64,000 nt of DNA from Modestobacter sp. DSM 44400 (GCF_900107175.1 NZ_FNOZ01000003.1:62001-126000); one strand, 5' to 3'. Positions 50,322 through 62,050 are shown, counted from the first letter of the stretch. Program-made: numbers and translations. Notes: generated from the sequence alone by a model not told the origin.

Positions 50322-50351
50322 TTGACGTGGAGACCGTCGCGGGCGCACAGT
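50322..50351 (+). promoter_or_regulatory. Promoter of ilvB leader
   Basis: TTGACG (50322-50327), 18 nt spacer, CACAGT (50346-50351), then 6 nt to the leader peptide GTG. This is the best -35/-10 pair in the window. Confidence 0.6.
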
Positions 50352-50357
50352 GTCGAG

Positions 50358-50393
50358 GTGCCCAGCACTCGCCTGCTCGTAGCGATCCGCTAG
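50358..50393 (+). CDS. ilvB leader peptide (leaderless)
   Basis: An 11-codon ORF encoding [11 protein letters not shown], with Leu-Leu-Val-Ala-Ile just before the stop. It starts where transcription should begin. The branched-chain codons fit the ribosome-stalling control sequence of a transcription attenuator for acetolactate synthase. A hairpin starts at the TAG stop, followed by an intrinsic terminator. Confidence 0.7.
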   Translation: MPSTRLLVAIR

Positions 50394-50453
50394 CGCGCCG
50401 GTCCTCCCGACCGACGCGCCGCCCCTCAGTGCCTCCGGCACGAGGGGTTTTTT
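50394..50453 (+). promoter_or_regulatory. ilvB transcription attenuator
   Basis: The first hairpin directly after the leader stop has the core GGTC-CTCCC-GACC (50400-50412) flanked by CGCG arms. The terminator is CCCCTC, bulged A, GTGCC, TCC loop, GGCAC, GAGGGG (50422-50447), then six T (50448-50453). The T run is exceptional for this GC-rich DNA. An antiterminator pairing was not resolved by eye. Confidence 0.7.
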
Positions 50454-50456
50454 GTT

Positions 50457-50474
50457 GGCCGGGCGTGCCCGGCC
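50457..50474 (+). promoter_or_regulatory. Second hairpin in ilvB leader
   Basis: GGCCGGGC and GCCCGGCC, perfect 8-bp arms with a 2-nt centre, just after the T tract. Its role is unknown. Confidence 0.4.
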
Positions 50475-50524
50475 AGCGACTGCGCCCGCCGCCGCACCCA
50501 CCCCGTCCAGGGAGATCGTCGACC

Positions 50525-52471
50525 ATGAGCACTACCACCAGCAGCGCCGGCCGCTCCACCCCGGCCGGCTCCGCGCCCGCGGCGTTCGCGCCGGGCGCCG
50601 GCCCCGACCAGGCCGTCCTCACCGCACCCACCGAGTCCGCCGCGCGGGCGACCCTCGGAGTGGAGACCACCGCCCGGTCGATGGCCGAGGCCGCCGCCGA
50701 GCCCGTCTCCGGCATCACCGGCGCGCAGAGCCTGGTCCGGTCGCTGGAAGCCGTCGGTGTCGAGGTCATCTTCGGCATCCCCGGCGGGGCGATCCTGCCG
50801 GCCTACGACCCGCTGTTCGACTCCGCGCTGCGGCACGTGCTGGTCCGCCACGAGCAGGGCGCGGGGCACGCCGCCACCGGGTACGCCCAGGCCACCGGCA
50901 AGGTCGGGGTCTGCATGGCCACCTCCGGCCCCGGCGCGACGAACCTGGTCACCCCGCTGGCCGACGCCTACATGGACTCGGTGCCGATGGTGGCCATCAC
51001 CGGGCAGGTGCCCTCGGCGGCCATCGGCACCGACGCGTTCCAGGAGGCCGACATCCGCGGCATCACGATGCCGGTCACCAAGCACAACTTCCTCGTCACG
51101 AGCGCCGACGAGATCCCGCAGCGCATCGCCGAGGCCTTCCACCTCGCCTCCACCGGCCGGCCCGGCCCGGTGCTGGTCGACATCCCCAAGGACGTCCTGC
51201 AGGCGCACACCGACTTCAGCTGGCCGCCGCGGATCGACCTGCCCGGGTACAAGCCGACCGTCCGCCCGCACGGCAAGCAGGTCCGCGAGGCCGCCGCGCT
51301 CATCGCGGGTGCCCGCCAGCCGGTCCTCTATGTCGGTGGCGGGGTGCTGAAGGCCCACGCGACCGAGGAGCTGGCCGAGCTCGCCGCGCTGACCGGCGCT
51401 CCCGTCGTGACCACCCTGATGGCCCGTGGCGCCTTCCCCGACAGCCACCCGCAGAACCTCGGCATGCCCGGCATGCACGGCAACGTCACCGCGGTGACCG
51501 CGCTGCAGAAGGCCGACCTGCTGGTCGCCCTCGGCGCCCGCTTCGACGACCGGGTCACCGGCGAGCTGTCGAGCTTCGCGCCGGATGCCGCCATCGTGCA
51601 CGCCGATATCGACCCGGCCGAGATCGGCAAGAACCGGCGGGCCGACGTGCCGATCGTGGGTGACGCCAAGGCCACGATCGCCGAGCTGGTGATCGCGGTG
51701 CGCGCCGAGCAGGAGGCCGGCCGGACGCCGCAGTTGACCGCCTGGTGGGCGCAGCTGGACCAGTGGCGGCAGAAGTACCCGCTGGGCTACGACTGGCCCG
51801 GGGACGGTGCGCTGTCGCCGCAGTACGTGATCGAGCGGCTCGGTGCGATCGCCGGCCCCGACGCGATCTACGCCTCCGGCGTCGGCCAACACCAGATGTG
51901 GGCCGCGCAGTTCATCTCCTACGAGAAGCCGGGCACCTGGCTCAACAGCGGCGGGCTGGGCACCATGGGCTACGCCGTCCCGGCCGCGATGGGTGCCAAG
52001 TACGGCTGCCCGGACACCACCGTGTGGGCGATCGACGGCGACGGCTGCTTCCAGATGACCAACCAGGAGCTGGCCACCTGCGCCATCGAGGGCATCCCCA
52101 TCAAGGTCGCCGTCATCAACAACGGCAACCTCGGCATGGTCCGGCAGTGGCAGACCCTGTTCTACGAGGGCCGCTACTCCAACACCCGGCTGAACACCCA
52201 CACCGGCGACGGCTCTGCCAAGCAGGTTCGCATCCCCGACTTCGTCACCCTGGCCGAGGCGCTGGGCTGCGTCGGCCTGCGGTGCGAGGGCAAGGACGAC
52301 GTCGACGCGGTGATCGAGAAGGCCATGGCGATCACCGACGCCCCGGTGGTCATCGACTTCATCGTCGGCTCCGACGCCCAGGTGTGGCCGATGGTCGCCG
52401 CCGGGGCCAGTAACGACGACATCCTGGCCGCGCGCGACGTGCGCCCGGTCTTCGGCGAGGGACAGGTCTGA
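50525..52471 (+). CDS. ilvB: Acetolactate synthase large subunit
   Basis: The ThDP-dependent first common enzyme of valine, leucine and isoleucine synthesis. The 648-aa protein has an Ala/Thr/Pro-rich N-terminal extension of about 65 residues, then [14 protein letters not shown], the catalytic Glu in [32 protein letters not shown], and the ThDP motif [14 protein letters not shown] to [28 protein letters not shown] is typical of the FAD-containing anabolic enzyme. The ATG at 50525 follows GGGAGA. It is controlled by the attenuator upstream; ilvN follows after 2 nt. Confidence 0.96.
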   Translation: MSTTTSSAGRSTPAGSAPAAFAPGAGPDQAVLTAPTESAARATLGVETTARSMAEAAAEPVSGITGAQSLVRSLEAVGVEVIFGIPGGAILPAYDPLFDSALRHVLVRHEQGAGHAATGYAQATGKVGVCMATSGPGATNLVTPLADAYMDSVPMVAITGQVPSAAIGTDAFQEADIRGITMPVTKHNFLVTSADEIPQRIAEAFHLASTGRPGPVLVDIPKDVLQAHTDFSWPPRIDLPGYKPTVRPHGKQVREAAALIAGARQPVLYVGGGVLKAHATEELAELAALTGAPVVTTLMARGAFPDSHPQNLGMPGMHGNVTAVTALQKADLLVALGARFDDRVTGELSSFAPDAAIVHADIDPAEIGKNRRADVPIVGDAKATIAELVIAVRAEQEAGRTPQLTAWWAQLDQWRQKYPLGYDWPGDGALSPQYVIERLGAIAGPDAIYASGVGQHQMWAAQFISYEKPGTWLNSGGLGTMGYAVPAAMGAKYGCPDTTVWAIDGDGCFQMTNQELATCAIEGIPIKVAVINNGNLGMVRQWQTLFYEGRYSNTRLNTHTGDGSAKQVRIPDFVTLAEALGCVGLRCEGKDDVDAVIEKAMAITDAPVVIDFIVGSDAQVWPMVAAGASNDDILAARDVRPVFGEGQV

Positions 52472-52473
52472 CG

Positions 52474-52998
52474 ATGACACGACACACGCTCTCGGTCCTG
52501 GTCGAGAACAAGTCCGGGGTGCTGGCCCGCGTCTCGGCACTGTTCAGCCGGCGCGGCTTCAACATCGAGTCCCTCGCGGTCGGCCCGACGGAGAACCCGG
52601 ACCTGTCCCGGATGACGATCGTGGCCGACGCCGAGTCCCAGCCGCTGGAGCAGATCACCAAGCAGCTGAACAAGCTCATCGAGGTGATCAAGATCGTCGA
52701 GCTGGACACCGCCGCCGTCCAGCGTGAGCTGCTGCTGGTGAAGGTGCGCGCACCACTGGCCGACCGCTCGCAGGTGCTGCAGACCGCCGAGCTCTTCCGG
52801 GCCCGGGTCATCGACGTCAACACCGACACGGTCACCCTCGAGGCGACCGGCACCCCGGACAAGCTGCAGGCGTTGCTCGCCGTCCTCGCCCCGCTGGGCA
52901 TCAAGGAGATGGCGCAGTCGGGCACCGTGGCCCTGGGCCGCGGACCCCGGTCGATGAATGGCGCCGGTACCTTGCGCCCCGTCGAGCGCACCGCGTGA
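52474..52998 (+). CDS. ilvN: Acetolactate synthase small (regulatory) subunit
   Basis: The 174-aa regulatory partner of IlvB. The N-terminal ACT domain (HTLSVLVENKSGVLARVS, FSRRGFNIESLAVGPTE) should bind valine for feedback inhibition, and the C-terminal half is the IlvN-specific dimerisation domain (ELLLVKVRAPLADRSQVLQ). It begins 2 nt after ilvB, so the two are co-translated in balance. Confidence 0.96.
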   Translation: MTRHTLSVLVENKSGVLARVSALFSRRGFNIESLAVGPTENPDLSRMTIVADAESQPLEQITKQLNKLIEVIKIVELDTAAVQRELLLVKVRAPLADRSQVLQTAELFRARVIDVNTDTVTLEATGTPDKLQALLAVLAPLGIKEMAQSGTVALGRGPRSMNGAGTLRPVERTA

Positions 52999-54204
<1,206 letters not shown>

Positions 54205-54233
54205 CCCACCGGGGGAGGACCACCCCCGACACC

Positions 54234-54275
54234 ACGACGGCCCCTGCCGCGCAGCTGCGCGGCAGGGGCCGTCGT
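54234..54275. terminator. Perfect 42-nt palindrome after ilvC
   Basis: Arms of 21 nt (54234-54254 and 54255-54275) are exact reverse complements with no spacer. It lies between convergent ilvC and the next gene and should stop transcription from both sides. Confidence 0.75.
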
Positions 54276-54304
54276 ACGTGGGTGGTGTGCCCCCGCAATG
54301 CCGC

Positions 54305-55114
54305 TCAGCGGCCGCGGCGGGCCCGGGACGCGGCGAAGAACTCGATCGCGGGCGGCAGGCACAACAGGACGACGGTGGCGACGGCGGCAGCGAAGAGCAG
54401 CAGGGCGAACACGATGCCGCCGCGGTCCCCGTCGCTGAGGCTCCCGATCAGCGTGACGCCGGTGGCCAGGATGGCGATGGACCCACCGACGATCAGCATC
54501 ACCCTGGTGCGCCCGGTCAGCGCCCACGCCGAACCCCAGATCATGAGGACCGTCCAGACCGCGGCGAGCAGGCCCAGCACCAGGAGCACGCCGGCGAACG
54601 CGCCGCTGAACACGTCGAGGCCGGGGACGTCCTGCAGACTGCTCGCCCCGCCGGCCACGGCCGCGCCGAAGACGACCAGAAAGAAGCTGACGACGACGCC
54701 GAGGGCGCCCAGAACGAACCCGAGGACGGCGGCGGTGATGACACCGCCCGGGCGGGCCGGCGCCGCGGTCTGCCCGTAGCCGCCGTACTGCCCGTACCCG
54801 GGCTGCCCATAGGGCTGCGGCTGTCCGTAGCCGGGCTGGCCGTACCCAGGCTGGCCGTAGCCCGGCTGCCCGTAGGGCTGGGGCTGGCCGTACCCGGGCT
54901 GGCCGAAGGGCTCAGTCCGGCCGTAGCCGGCCTGTCCGTAGCCGGCCTGTCCGTAGCCGACGTCGCCGTACTGCTCGGTCTGGCCGTACGGCGAGGGTTC
55001 CCCGTGGGCGTCCGGCTGCCCGTGTGCGGACGAGTCGTGCGCCTCCGGCCGCTGGCCGTAGGGCTGCTCCTGGTCCTCGGACCGGCCCTGGGCGTCGTCC
55101 CGCTCGTTGCTCAT
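54305..55114 (-). CDS. Membrane protein with Gly-Tyr-Gln-Pro repeats
   Basis: A 269-aa protein. Residues 1-115 are hydrophilic, with many tandem GYGQP/YGQPQP units; residues about 120-260 contain four TM helices. The repeat domain is cytoplasmic by simple topology or exposed if inverted. Such YGQPG-rich tails followed by TM helices occur in many actinobacterial membrane proteins without known function. The ATG follows GGAGG. It is convergent with ilvC and divergent from serA. Confidence 0.7.
   Translation of the reverse strand: MSNERDDAQGRSEDQEQPYGQRPEAHDSSAHGQPDAHGEPSPYGQTEQYGDVGYGQAGYGQAGYGRTEPFGQPGYGQPQPYGQPGYGQPGYGQPGYGQPQPYGQPGYGQYGGYGQTAAPARPGGVITAAVLGFVLGALGVVVSFFLVVFGAAVAGGASSLQDVPGLDVFSGAFAGVLLVLGLLAAVWTVLMIWGSAWALTGRTRVMLIVGGSIAILATGVTLIGSLSDGDRGGIVFALLLFAAAVATVVLLCLPPAIEFFAASRARRGR
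54780..54965 (-). repeat. Tandem GYGQP-coding repeats
   Basis: About ten 15- to 21-nt units of the type CCGGCTACGGCCAG (minus strand) coding PGYGQ and variants. In-frame expansion or loss is likely between strains. Confidence 0.6.
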
Positions 55115-55228
55115 GATCTCCTCCGGGTGCGGCCGGCGGCACCGGCGCTGCGCCGCCAGGATGGTAGGGGCGAGTCGGGCGGAGCAAGCGTGCGCGGGTG
55201 CTGGTGTGTCGTCCCCGCCGCCACCTCC

Positions 55229-55234
55229 TAGGCT
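55229..55234 (+). promoter_or_regulatory. -10 box of serA (leaderless)
   Basis: TAGGCT 8 nt before GTG 55243; no SD. Confidence 0.5.
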
Positions 55235-55242
55235 TCTGCCCC

Positions 55243-56844
55243 GTGACCACGTCCGCGCCCGTCGTCCTGATCGCCGAAGAGCTCGCCCCCAGTGTGCTGG
55301 AGGTGTTGGGGAACGACGTGGAGATCCGCCACGTCGACGGAGCCGACCGTGCGGCGTTGCTCCCGGCGCTCGCCGACGCCTCCGCCGTGCTCATCCGCTC
55401 CGCCACCCAGATCGACGCCGAGGCGCTGGCCGCGGCACCGGGGCTGAAGGTCGTCGCCCGGGCCGGCATCGGCCTGGACAACGTCGACGTCGCCGCCGCC
55501 ACCGAGCGCGGTGTGCTGGTCGTCAACGCCCCCACCTCGAACATCGTCAGCGCCGCCGAGCACGCCGTCGCCCTGCTGCTGGCCGCCGCCCGGCACATCC
55601 CGGCCGCCGACGCCTCGCTGCGGGAGGGGAAGTGGGCCCGGTCGAAGTTCACCGGCGTCGAGGTGACTGAGAAGACCGTGGGCGTCGTGGGCCTGGGGCG
55701 CATCGGCGTCCTGGTCGCCCAGCGGCTGGCCGCTTTCGGCGTCACTCTCATCGCCTACGACCCGTACATCCAGCCGGGCAGGGCCGCCCAGCTCGGCGTG
55801 CGGCTGGTCTCCCTGGACGAGCTGCTGCGCGAGTCGGACTTCATCACCATCCACCTGCCCAAGACCCCGGAGACCCTCGGGCTGATCGGCGCGGAGCAGC
55901 TGGCCGCCACCAAGCCAGGGGTGATCATCGTGAACGCCGCCCGCGGGGGCCTGGTCGACGAGGCCGCGCTGGCCGCAGCCCTGCGGTCGGGTCAGGTCGG
56001 CGCGGCCGGCATCGACGTGTACGCTAAGGAGCCGTGCACCGACAGCCCGCTGTTCGGCCTGCCCAACGTCGTGGTGACCCCGCACCTGGGTGCTTCGACC
56101 ACCGAGGCCCAGGACAAGGCGGGGACCGCCGTCGCGCGCAGCGTACGGCTCGCCCTGCAGGGCGACTTCGTCCCGGACGCGGTCAACGTCCAGGCCGGTG
56201 GCATCGTGGCCGAGGACGTGCGTCCCGGGCTGCCGCTCGCGGAGAAGCTGGGGCGGGTGTTCACCGCCGTCGCCGGGGGACTCGCCCAGTCGGTGACCGT
56301 CGACGTGCGCGGCAAGATCGCTGAGTTCGACGTCTCGGTCGTCCAGCTCGCGGTGCTGCGCGGCGTCTTCGCCGACGTGGTCGAGGAGCCCGTCACCTAC
56401 GTGAACGCGCCCCTGCTGGCCGGTCAGCGGGGCCTGGAGGTGGCGCTGACCAGCGACCCGGAGAGCCCCGACTACCGCAACCTCATCACGGTCCGCGGCG
56501 CGATGGCCGACGGGGCGGAGGTCACCGTGTCCGGGACGCTCTACGGCAAGAACCAGGTGCCGAAGCTCACCGAGGTCGGCGGCTTCGATCTCGACCTCGA
56601 GGCGGCCGGCTATCTGCTCTTCTTCGTCTACGCCGACCGGCCCGGCGTCGTGGGCACCGTCGGCGCGGCGCTGGGGGCGGCCGGGGTCAACATCGCCGGC
56701 GCCCAGGTGAGCCGGACCACCCAGGGCGGCGATGCGCTGATGGCGGTCACCGTGGACAGCCCGGTCAGCGGTGATCTGCTGGCCGGTATCGCCGGTCAGA
56801 TCGGGGCGCGGCAGGCCCGGGCCGCCGACCTGAACCCGCTCTGA
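55243..56844 (+). CDS. serA: D-3-phosphoglycerate dehydrogenase
   Basis: The first enzyme of serine synthesis, oxidising 3-phosphoglycerate. The 533-aa protein is the long type: a catalytic/nucleotide core ([67 protein letters not shown]), an intervening allosteric-substrate-binding domain, and a C-terminal ACT domain ([21 protein letters not shown]) that should bind serine, as in the mycobacterial enzyme. The GTG start fits a leaderless promoter. Location between ilvC and leuB is common in actinobacteria. Confidence 0.96.
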   Translation: MTTSAPVVLIAEELAPSVLEVLGNDVEIRHVDGADRAALLPALADASAVLIRSATQIDAEALAAAPGLKVVARAGIGLDNVDVAAATERGVLVVNAPTSNIVSAAEHAVALLLAAARHIPAADASLREGKWARSKFTGVEVTEKTVGVVGLGRIGVLVAQRLAAFGVTLIAYDPYIQPGRAAQLGVRLVSLDELLRESDFITIHLPKTPETLGLIGAEQLAATKPGVIIVNAARGGLVDEAALAAALRSGQVGAAGIDVYAKEPCTDSPLFGLPNVVVTPHLGASTTEAQDKAGTAVARSVRLALQGDFVPDAVNVQAGGIVAEDVRPGLPLAEKLGRVFTAVAGGLAQSVTVDVRGKIAEFDVSVVQLAVLRGVFADVVEEPVTYVNAPLLAGQRGLEVALTSDPESPDYRNLITVRGAMADGAEVTVSGTLYGKNQVPKLTEVGGFDLDLEAAGYLLFFVYADRPGVVGTVGAALGAAGVNIAGAQVSRTTQGGDALMAVTVDSPVSGDLLAGIAGQIGARQARAADLNPL

Positions 56845-56893
56845 CCCCCGCTGACCGGCCGTCCGCTTCCCGCGGCGGCCACCCCGGCCACCA

Positions 56894-56923
56894 GGCCGCG
56901 TCGTCCCTCCGGACGGCGCGGCC
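56894..56923 (+). terminator. Terminator after serA
   Basis: A 13-bp stem with one G-U pair (arms 56894-56906 and 56911-56923) and a CTCC loop, 49 nt past the stop; no T tract. Confidence 0.6.
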
Positions 56924-57322
56924 TCGCTGCGTTCGACGGATGCGCGCGGGCTGAGCCGTCTTCAGGGCCGGCTGACAGGTCGCCGACAGGGCGGCGCCAC
57001 GACCGGCGGTGTCCCCGACGCTTGAGCCTTCGTGCAACGTGGCGTCCGGCTCAATGCACTCGGGCCATCTGCGCTGATTGCTGCGCGCCCGGACAGCAGT
57101 TGCTCTGGATCACACGTCGCGAAGAGGGCCGTTGGGCCCGAGTGCGTCATGTGACGGATCGCGGTGCTCCGAACGGCCTATTGGCCGTTGACGATGGCAA
57201 CGACCACGGTGGAGGGGCTTGCATTCCGTGAACAGGTGCACACAGTCTGTCGCAGCTCGGTTCTCTGCGTTCCCGGGAGGGCCGGCGGGCAGTCCGATGG
57301 AATTCCGCTGACAGGGGTGCAC
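56924..57322 (+). promoter_or_regulatory. Upstream region of the subtilase gene
   Basis: About 400 nt without a convincing gene and less GC-rich than its surroundings. It holds two dyads: CGTCA/TGACG (57145-57156) and AACGGCC/GGCCGTT with a TATT loop (57172-57189). An in-frame ATG at 57194 exists but would give an implausibly long n-region. No clear TAnnnT promoter was found. Confidence 0.4.
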
Positions 57323-60300
57323 GTGGGTCCGAGAACATCACTGACGACCCGGACGGGACGCCGACGCGTCGCCGTCCGTACCGGGGTCGTCGCCATCGCC
57401 GCCGCGCTCGCGGCCACCGGGGGGACCGGCAGCGCGCTGGCCTCACCGGCCACCATCGTCGACCGCTTCGGCGGCCAGGGCCTGACGCTGAACGGCGAGC
57501 AGCTGCAGCAGGTCCGCGACCAACTCGCCGTCCGTCAGGACGGGACCCGCCCGTCCGGGCTGCCCGGCAGCGGTCCGGCGTCCTTCTTCATCGAACTGGC
57601 AACGCCGTCGACCTCACAGGTCTACGCCGACGCGCTGCCCCAGGGCGAGGCCAAGGCCTCCGCGGCTGCGCGGGCCGCCAAGCCCGAGGCCGAGGCCGCC
57701 GCCGAGGAGGTGGTGGCCGAGCTGCCCGCCGCCGTCCCGGATGCCGACGTGCTCTACACCGCCTCGACGGTGCTCTCCGGCGTCGCGGTCAGCGCGGACG
57801 CGAGCGACTACGACGCGCTCCGCCAGCTGCCCGGTGTCACCGCCGTGCACGCGATCACCCCCAAGAAGGTCAGCAACACCGGCGCGGCCGGCGTCACCCG
57901 CGCGGTGCAGGCGTGGGCCGACCTCGGCAACACCGGCAAGGGCGTCCGGATCGGTATCATCGACACCGGGATCGACTACACCCACGCCGACTTCGGTGGC
58001 AACGGCGACGTGGACCAGTTCCACGCGCTGCAGGCCGCCGAGGCCGCCCCGGCTCCCGACGGCGTCTTTCCCAGCGTCAAGGTCGTCGGCGGCTACGACT
58101 TCGTCGGGGACGGCTACGACGCCAGCACCCCCGACAAGGACGTGCCTGCCCCTGACCCCAACCCGCTGGACTGCAACGGCCACGGCAGCCACGTCGCCGG
58201 CACCGCCGCCGGCCAGGGCGTCACGGCCGAGGGTGCGACCTACACCGGCGGCTACGGCGCCGGGTTCGACCCCGACGCACTGCGCATCGGCCCCGGCATG
58301 GCGCCGGACGCCTCGCTCTACGCGCTGAAGGTCTTCGGCTGCGAGGGCTCCACCAACGCCACCATCCCGGCCCTCGAGTGGGCGATGGACCCCAACCACG
58401 ACGGGGCGATCACCGACCACCTCGACGTGGTCAACCTCTCCCTCGGTTCGGACTACGGGGTCGCCGACGACGCCGACGCGCTCGCCGCCGACCAGGCGAT
58501 GGCCAACGGCATCCTCGTGGTCATGGCCGCCGGCAACGCCGGTGACAGCTACGACATCGGCGGTTCCCCGGGCAACGCGCCGCGCAGCATCGGCGTCGCC
58601 GCCAGCAACGACGGCTACGGCGTCTTCGACGGCTGGCAGGTCGTCTCGCCCGCGGGCGTCGTCGACGGCATCCGGCCGGGCCTGCGCTCGGTCACCTACA
58701 CCGGCATCGCGGACATCACCGCACCGGTGGCGTCCCCGGTCGCCGGGGACGACCCGACCGCGTGTGCGCCGCTGACGGGCGACTACGCCGGGCAGATCCT
58801 GCTCATCGAGGCCGCCGGCTTCGGCTGCGGTTCGGTGACCAAGGGCACCAACGCGGCCAATGCCGGGGCCGCCGGCTTCATGATCATCGCCGACGACGAC
58901 CTGCTGGAGACCGGCATCACCGGAGTTGCCTCCATCCCGGGACTCCTCACCACCAACACCGACGGTGAGAAGCTCGCGGCCGCCGCCACCACGGGCACCG
59001 TCACGGTCACCTTCGGGCCCAGCCTGAAGGACGAGGCGACCGTGAACGACCCGGCCCAGGTGGACCTGCTCGCCTCCTTCTCCTCCCGGGGGACCCGGCA
59101 GGCCGGCGACCTGAAGCCCGACGTCTCGGCGCCGGGCGTGACGCTCTACTCCGCGGCCGTCGGCACCGGCAGCCAGGGCGTCAGCGAGTCCGGCACCTCG
59201 ATGGCCACCCCGACGACGGCCGGGGTCACCGCGCTCATCCGCGCGGCGCACCCGGACTGGACGACCGAGCAGGTCAAGGCGGACCTGATGAACACCGCCG
59301 GCCACGACGTGCACACCGCGGACGGGACCTTCTACGGTCCCAACCGCCAGGGTGCCGGACGGATCGACGCCAAGGCGGCCCTGGACAACCAGGTCCTCGC
59401 CTACTCCGACGCCGGCTCCGGTGTGGTCTCGGCATCCTTCGGGGTCGTCGAGGTGGCGGACGAGCAGGTGACGGCGACGAAGACCATCACGCTCCAGAAC
59501 ACCGGAACGTCGCAGGTGGCGTACCGGGTGGCCTACGACTCGGTGGTGTCCCAGCCGGGCGTCTCCTACTCGCCGGACACCCAGTACGTGGTCGTCCCTG
59601 GTGGGGAGACCCGGACCGTGGCGGTCACCATGACCGCCGTCCAGGACCGGCTGCGCAAGGGCGCCGATCCCACGGTCGCGACCAGGGACGGTCGACAGTT
59701 CGTCGGCGAGTCCAGCGGGCGTGTCCTCTTCACCCCGGCGGATGGCGGCGTGCAGTTGCGCGTGCCGGTGCACAGCAACGCCAAGCCGTCGTCCACGCTG
59801 ACGGCCACGGGGAGTCCGGATGGCTCGACCATCACCCTGACCGGGGAGGGCGTCGCCAACGGCGAGGCCTACCAGCAGGACTCCTACACCTCGCTGGTCG
59901 ACGTCTTCGAACAGCTCGGGGCCAGCCCCGAGATGTCGAAGTGCACGACCGACGTCGGGCCGGGCTGCTACAAGTCCGAGCTCGAGCGTTCGGTGGACCT
60001 GGCCGCAATCGGGGCGACCTCGGACGTGGGCTCCTATGCCGACGACCCGGGGCTGTACTTCGCCGTGTCGGCGCACGGCAAGTACACCTCGGCCGAGACG
60101 ACCGTGAACTACGGCGTGTACCTCGACGCGACCGGCGACGGTCTGTGGGACTACCAGGTGACGACCACCCGGATCCCGGACTTCGACGTTCCGCTGGTGG
60201 TCGTCACCGACCGGGACTACAACCTGATGCCCAGCAACGGCGCCCTTCATCGGCTTCATGAACCTGGTGGACGGGAACGTCGACACCAACGCCCTCGACT

Positions 60301-60806
60301 CCGACGTCCAGGTCCTGGGTGCGCCGCTGTCGGCCATGCCGCTCATCGGTACCGAGCGACCCGGTGCCGGGGACCACGGGGGCGGCCAGGGCAACGGCAA
60401 CGGCAAGGGGAACGGCGGTGGCAACAGCAACGGTGCTGCCAACGGTCACCTCGGCCGCATCTCCTTCGGGGTCGAAGCGATCAGTGCCTACGGGACGGTC
60501 GACGATCTGGGGACCGTGGCCACGCCGAGCGGGACCGAGCTCGCGCCGCAGGCGATGAGCTTCGACCCGCTGCACCCGGGGCTGTCCTTCACCGGGCCCG
60601 ACGGCGGGACGGCGCTGCTGCTGCCGGCCGGGGACGGGACGACGCTGACGGTCATCCAGGACCCGGCGTCCTACGCCGCCGACGTCGCCATCGGGGGAGC
60701 GCAGAAGGGGGCTCTGGTCGTGTTGCCGCACAACGACACCGCCACCGGCCGTGCACAGTCCGTCCCGATCGTCGGCGGGGAGGCCACCCCGCCGCCCGCG
60801 GGGTGA
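57323..60806 (+). CDS. Secreted subtilisin-like (S8) protease, apparent frameshift near 60241
   Basis: A large exported serine protease (about 1160 aa if the frame is restored). GTG 57323 gives a good signal peptide (VGPRTSLTTRTGRRR then a hydrophobic core ending GSALA). A propeptide-like inhibitor region follows, then the S8 domain: Asp in GIIDTGIDYTH (about 214), His in CNGHGSHVAGTAAG, Asn in MAAGNAGD, and Ser in ESGTSMATPTTAGV (about 625). A PA-type insert (residues about 470-560) has GCGSVTKGTNAANAG. After MPSNG the reading frame shifts by one base; the other frame continues PFIGFMNLVDGN, a Gly/Asn-rich linker and a C-terminal domain to 60806. The triad lies before the shift. Confidence 0.85.
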
Positions 60807-60848
60807 GCTGACCCGGCCGGCGGGCCCTACCGCACCACCCAGCGACAC

Positions 60849-60890
60849 CCGGACGCCCCCGGCGAGGACCTCCTCGCCGGGGGCGTCCGG
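60849..60890. terminator. Terminator after the subtilase
   Basis: A perfect 20-bp inverted repeat (60849-60868 and 60871-60890) with a 2-nt centre, 42 nt past the stop. Confidence 0.75.
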
Positions 60891-60924
60891 CGCGTGCGGT
60901 GGCGGTCTCCGCGAGGCCGCCCAC

Positions 60925-60930
60925 TAACCT
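60925..60930 (+). promoter_or_regulatory. -10 box of leuB (leaderless)
   Basis: TAACCT 8 nt before ATG 60939; no SD. Confidence 0.5.
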
Positions 60931-60938
60931 CTGGCCTC

Positions 60939-61961
60939 ATGCGCCTGGCAGTCGTCCCTGGAGACGGCATCGGTCCCGAGGTGGTGGCGGAGGGGCTCAA
61001 GGTCCTGAACGCGGTCGCCCCCGACATGGAGAGCACGCCCTACGACCTGGGTGCCGCCCGCTGGCAGCGCACCGGGGAGCTGCTCCCGGACTCGGTGCTG
61101 GACGAGCTGCGCCAGTACGACGCGATCCTGCTCGGTGCGGTCGGTGATCCCACCGTCCCGGCCGGCATCCTCGAGCGGGGGCTGCTGCTCAAGCTCCGCT
61201 TCGAGCTCGACCACCACGTCAACCTGCGGCCGGCCAAGCTCTACGACGGCGTCCGCAGCCCGCTGGCCGAGCCCGGCGAGATCGACATGCTCTGCATCCG
61301 CGAGGGCACCGAGGGCCCCTACGTGGGCAACGGCGGAGTGCTCCGCCGTGACACCCCGCACGAGGTGGCCACCGAGGTGAGCCTGAACACCGCCTTCGGC
61401 GTGGAGCGGGTGGTCCGCTACGGCTTCGAGCGCGCGGTCGCCCGGCCGCGCAAGCACCTGACGCTGATCCACAAGACCAACGTGCTCACCCACGCCGGGT
61501 CACTGTGGTCGCGAACGGTCGAGGAGGTGGCCGCCGAGTTCCCCGAGGTCACCGTCGCCTACTCGCACGTGGACGCCGCGTCGATGTTCTTCATCACCGA
61601 CCCGGGCCGCTACGACGTCATCGTCACCGACAACCTCTTCGGCGACATCATCACCGACGTGGCGGCCGCGGTCACCGGCGGCATCGGGCTGGCGGCCAGC
61701 GGCAACCTCGACGTCTCCGGCACGAACCCGTCGATGTTCGAGCCGGTGCACGGCTCGGCGCCCGACATCGCCGGTCAGGGCATCGCCGACCCGACGGCCA
61801 CCGTGCTGTCCGTGGCGCTGCTGCTGGAGCACCTGGGCCGGCCGGACCAGGCGCGGAAGGTCAACGCCGCAGTGGCCTTCGACCTGTCCACCCGCGACCC
61901 GAAGGGTCCGGTGCGCACCAGCGACGTGGGCGACCGGCTGGCGGCCCTCGCGGGCGGCTGA
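60939..61961 (+). CDS. leuB: 3-isopropylmalate dehydrogenase
   Basis: NAD-dependent oxidative decarboxylation of 3-isopropylmalate for leucine; it also serves the citramalate route to isoleucine through 3-methylmalate. The 340-aa protein opens [19 protein letters not shown] and has [65 protein letters not shown] and [13 protein letters not shown]. These match the short actinobacterial LeuB. It lies directly before cimA, whose product it may process. Confidence 0.95.
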   Translation: MRLAVVPGDGIGPEVVAEGLKVLNAVAPDMESTPYDLGAARWQRTGELLPDSVLDELRQYDAILLGAVGDPTVPAGILERGLLLKLRFELDHHVNLRPAKLYDGVRSPLAEPGEIDMLCIREGTEGPYVGNGGVLRRDTPHEVATEVSLNTAFGVERVVRYGFERAVARPRKHLTLIHKTNVLTHAGSLWSRTVEEVAAEFPEVTVAYSHVDAASMFFITDPGRYDVIVTDNLFGDIITDVAAAVTGGIGLAASGNLDVSGTNPSMFEPVHGSAPDIAGQGIADPTATVLSVALLLEHLGRPDQARKVNAAVAFDLSTRDPKGPVRTSDVGDRLAALAGG

Positions 61962-61968
61962 GCGTTCC

Positions 61969-62000
61969 GCGCCGACCCGGGCGGCTCCCCGGGTCGGCGC
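61969..62000 (+). terminator. Terminator after leuB
   Basis: A perfect 13-bp stem (61969-61981 and 61988-62000) with a 6-nt loop, 8 nt past the stop. It separates leuB from the cimA attenuator. Confidence 0.7.
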
Positions 62001-62004
62001 GTGC

Positions 62005-62010
62005 TGTACT
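62005..62010 (+). promoter_or_regulatory. -10 box of cimA leader
   Basis: TGTACT 7 nt before the leader peptide ATG. It deviates from TAnnnT at position 2; TACTGG at 62007 is an alternative. No clear -35: the upstream DNA is the leuB terminator. Confidence 0.4.
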
Positions 62011-62017
62011 GGTCGCG

Positions 62018-62050
62018 ATGTACGCCACCGACACGATCATCATCACCTAG
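62018..62050 (+). CDS. cimA leader peptide with three Ile codons (leaderless)
   Basis: A 10-codon ORF encoding MYATDTIIIT, with three consecutive ATC codons two codons before the TAG stop. cimA makes isoleucine precursors, so Ile codons are what an attenuator for it would use. A perfect 10-bp hairpin starts on the last base of the stop codon, and an intrinsic terminator follows, all within 95 nt of the cimA start. Confidence 0.72.
   Translation: MYATDTIIIT

Noticed and set aside
50285-50333. ATG at 50285 as start of ilvB or of a longer leader
   Set aside because: It lies upstream of the TTGACG promoter, and its frame into ilvB would code through the terminator.
55160-55242. Upstream GTG starts for serA
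   Set aside because: Codons before 55243 give residues unlike SerA, and TAGGCT sits 8 nt before GTG 55243.
57188-57220. TTGACG as a -35 for the subtilase
   Set aside because: No acceptable -10 at 16-19 nt downstream.
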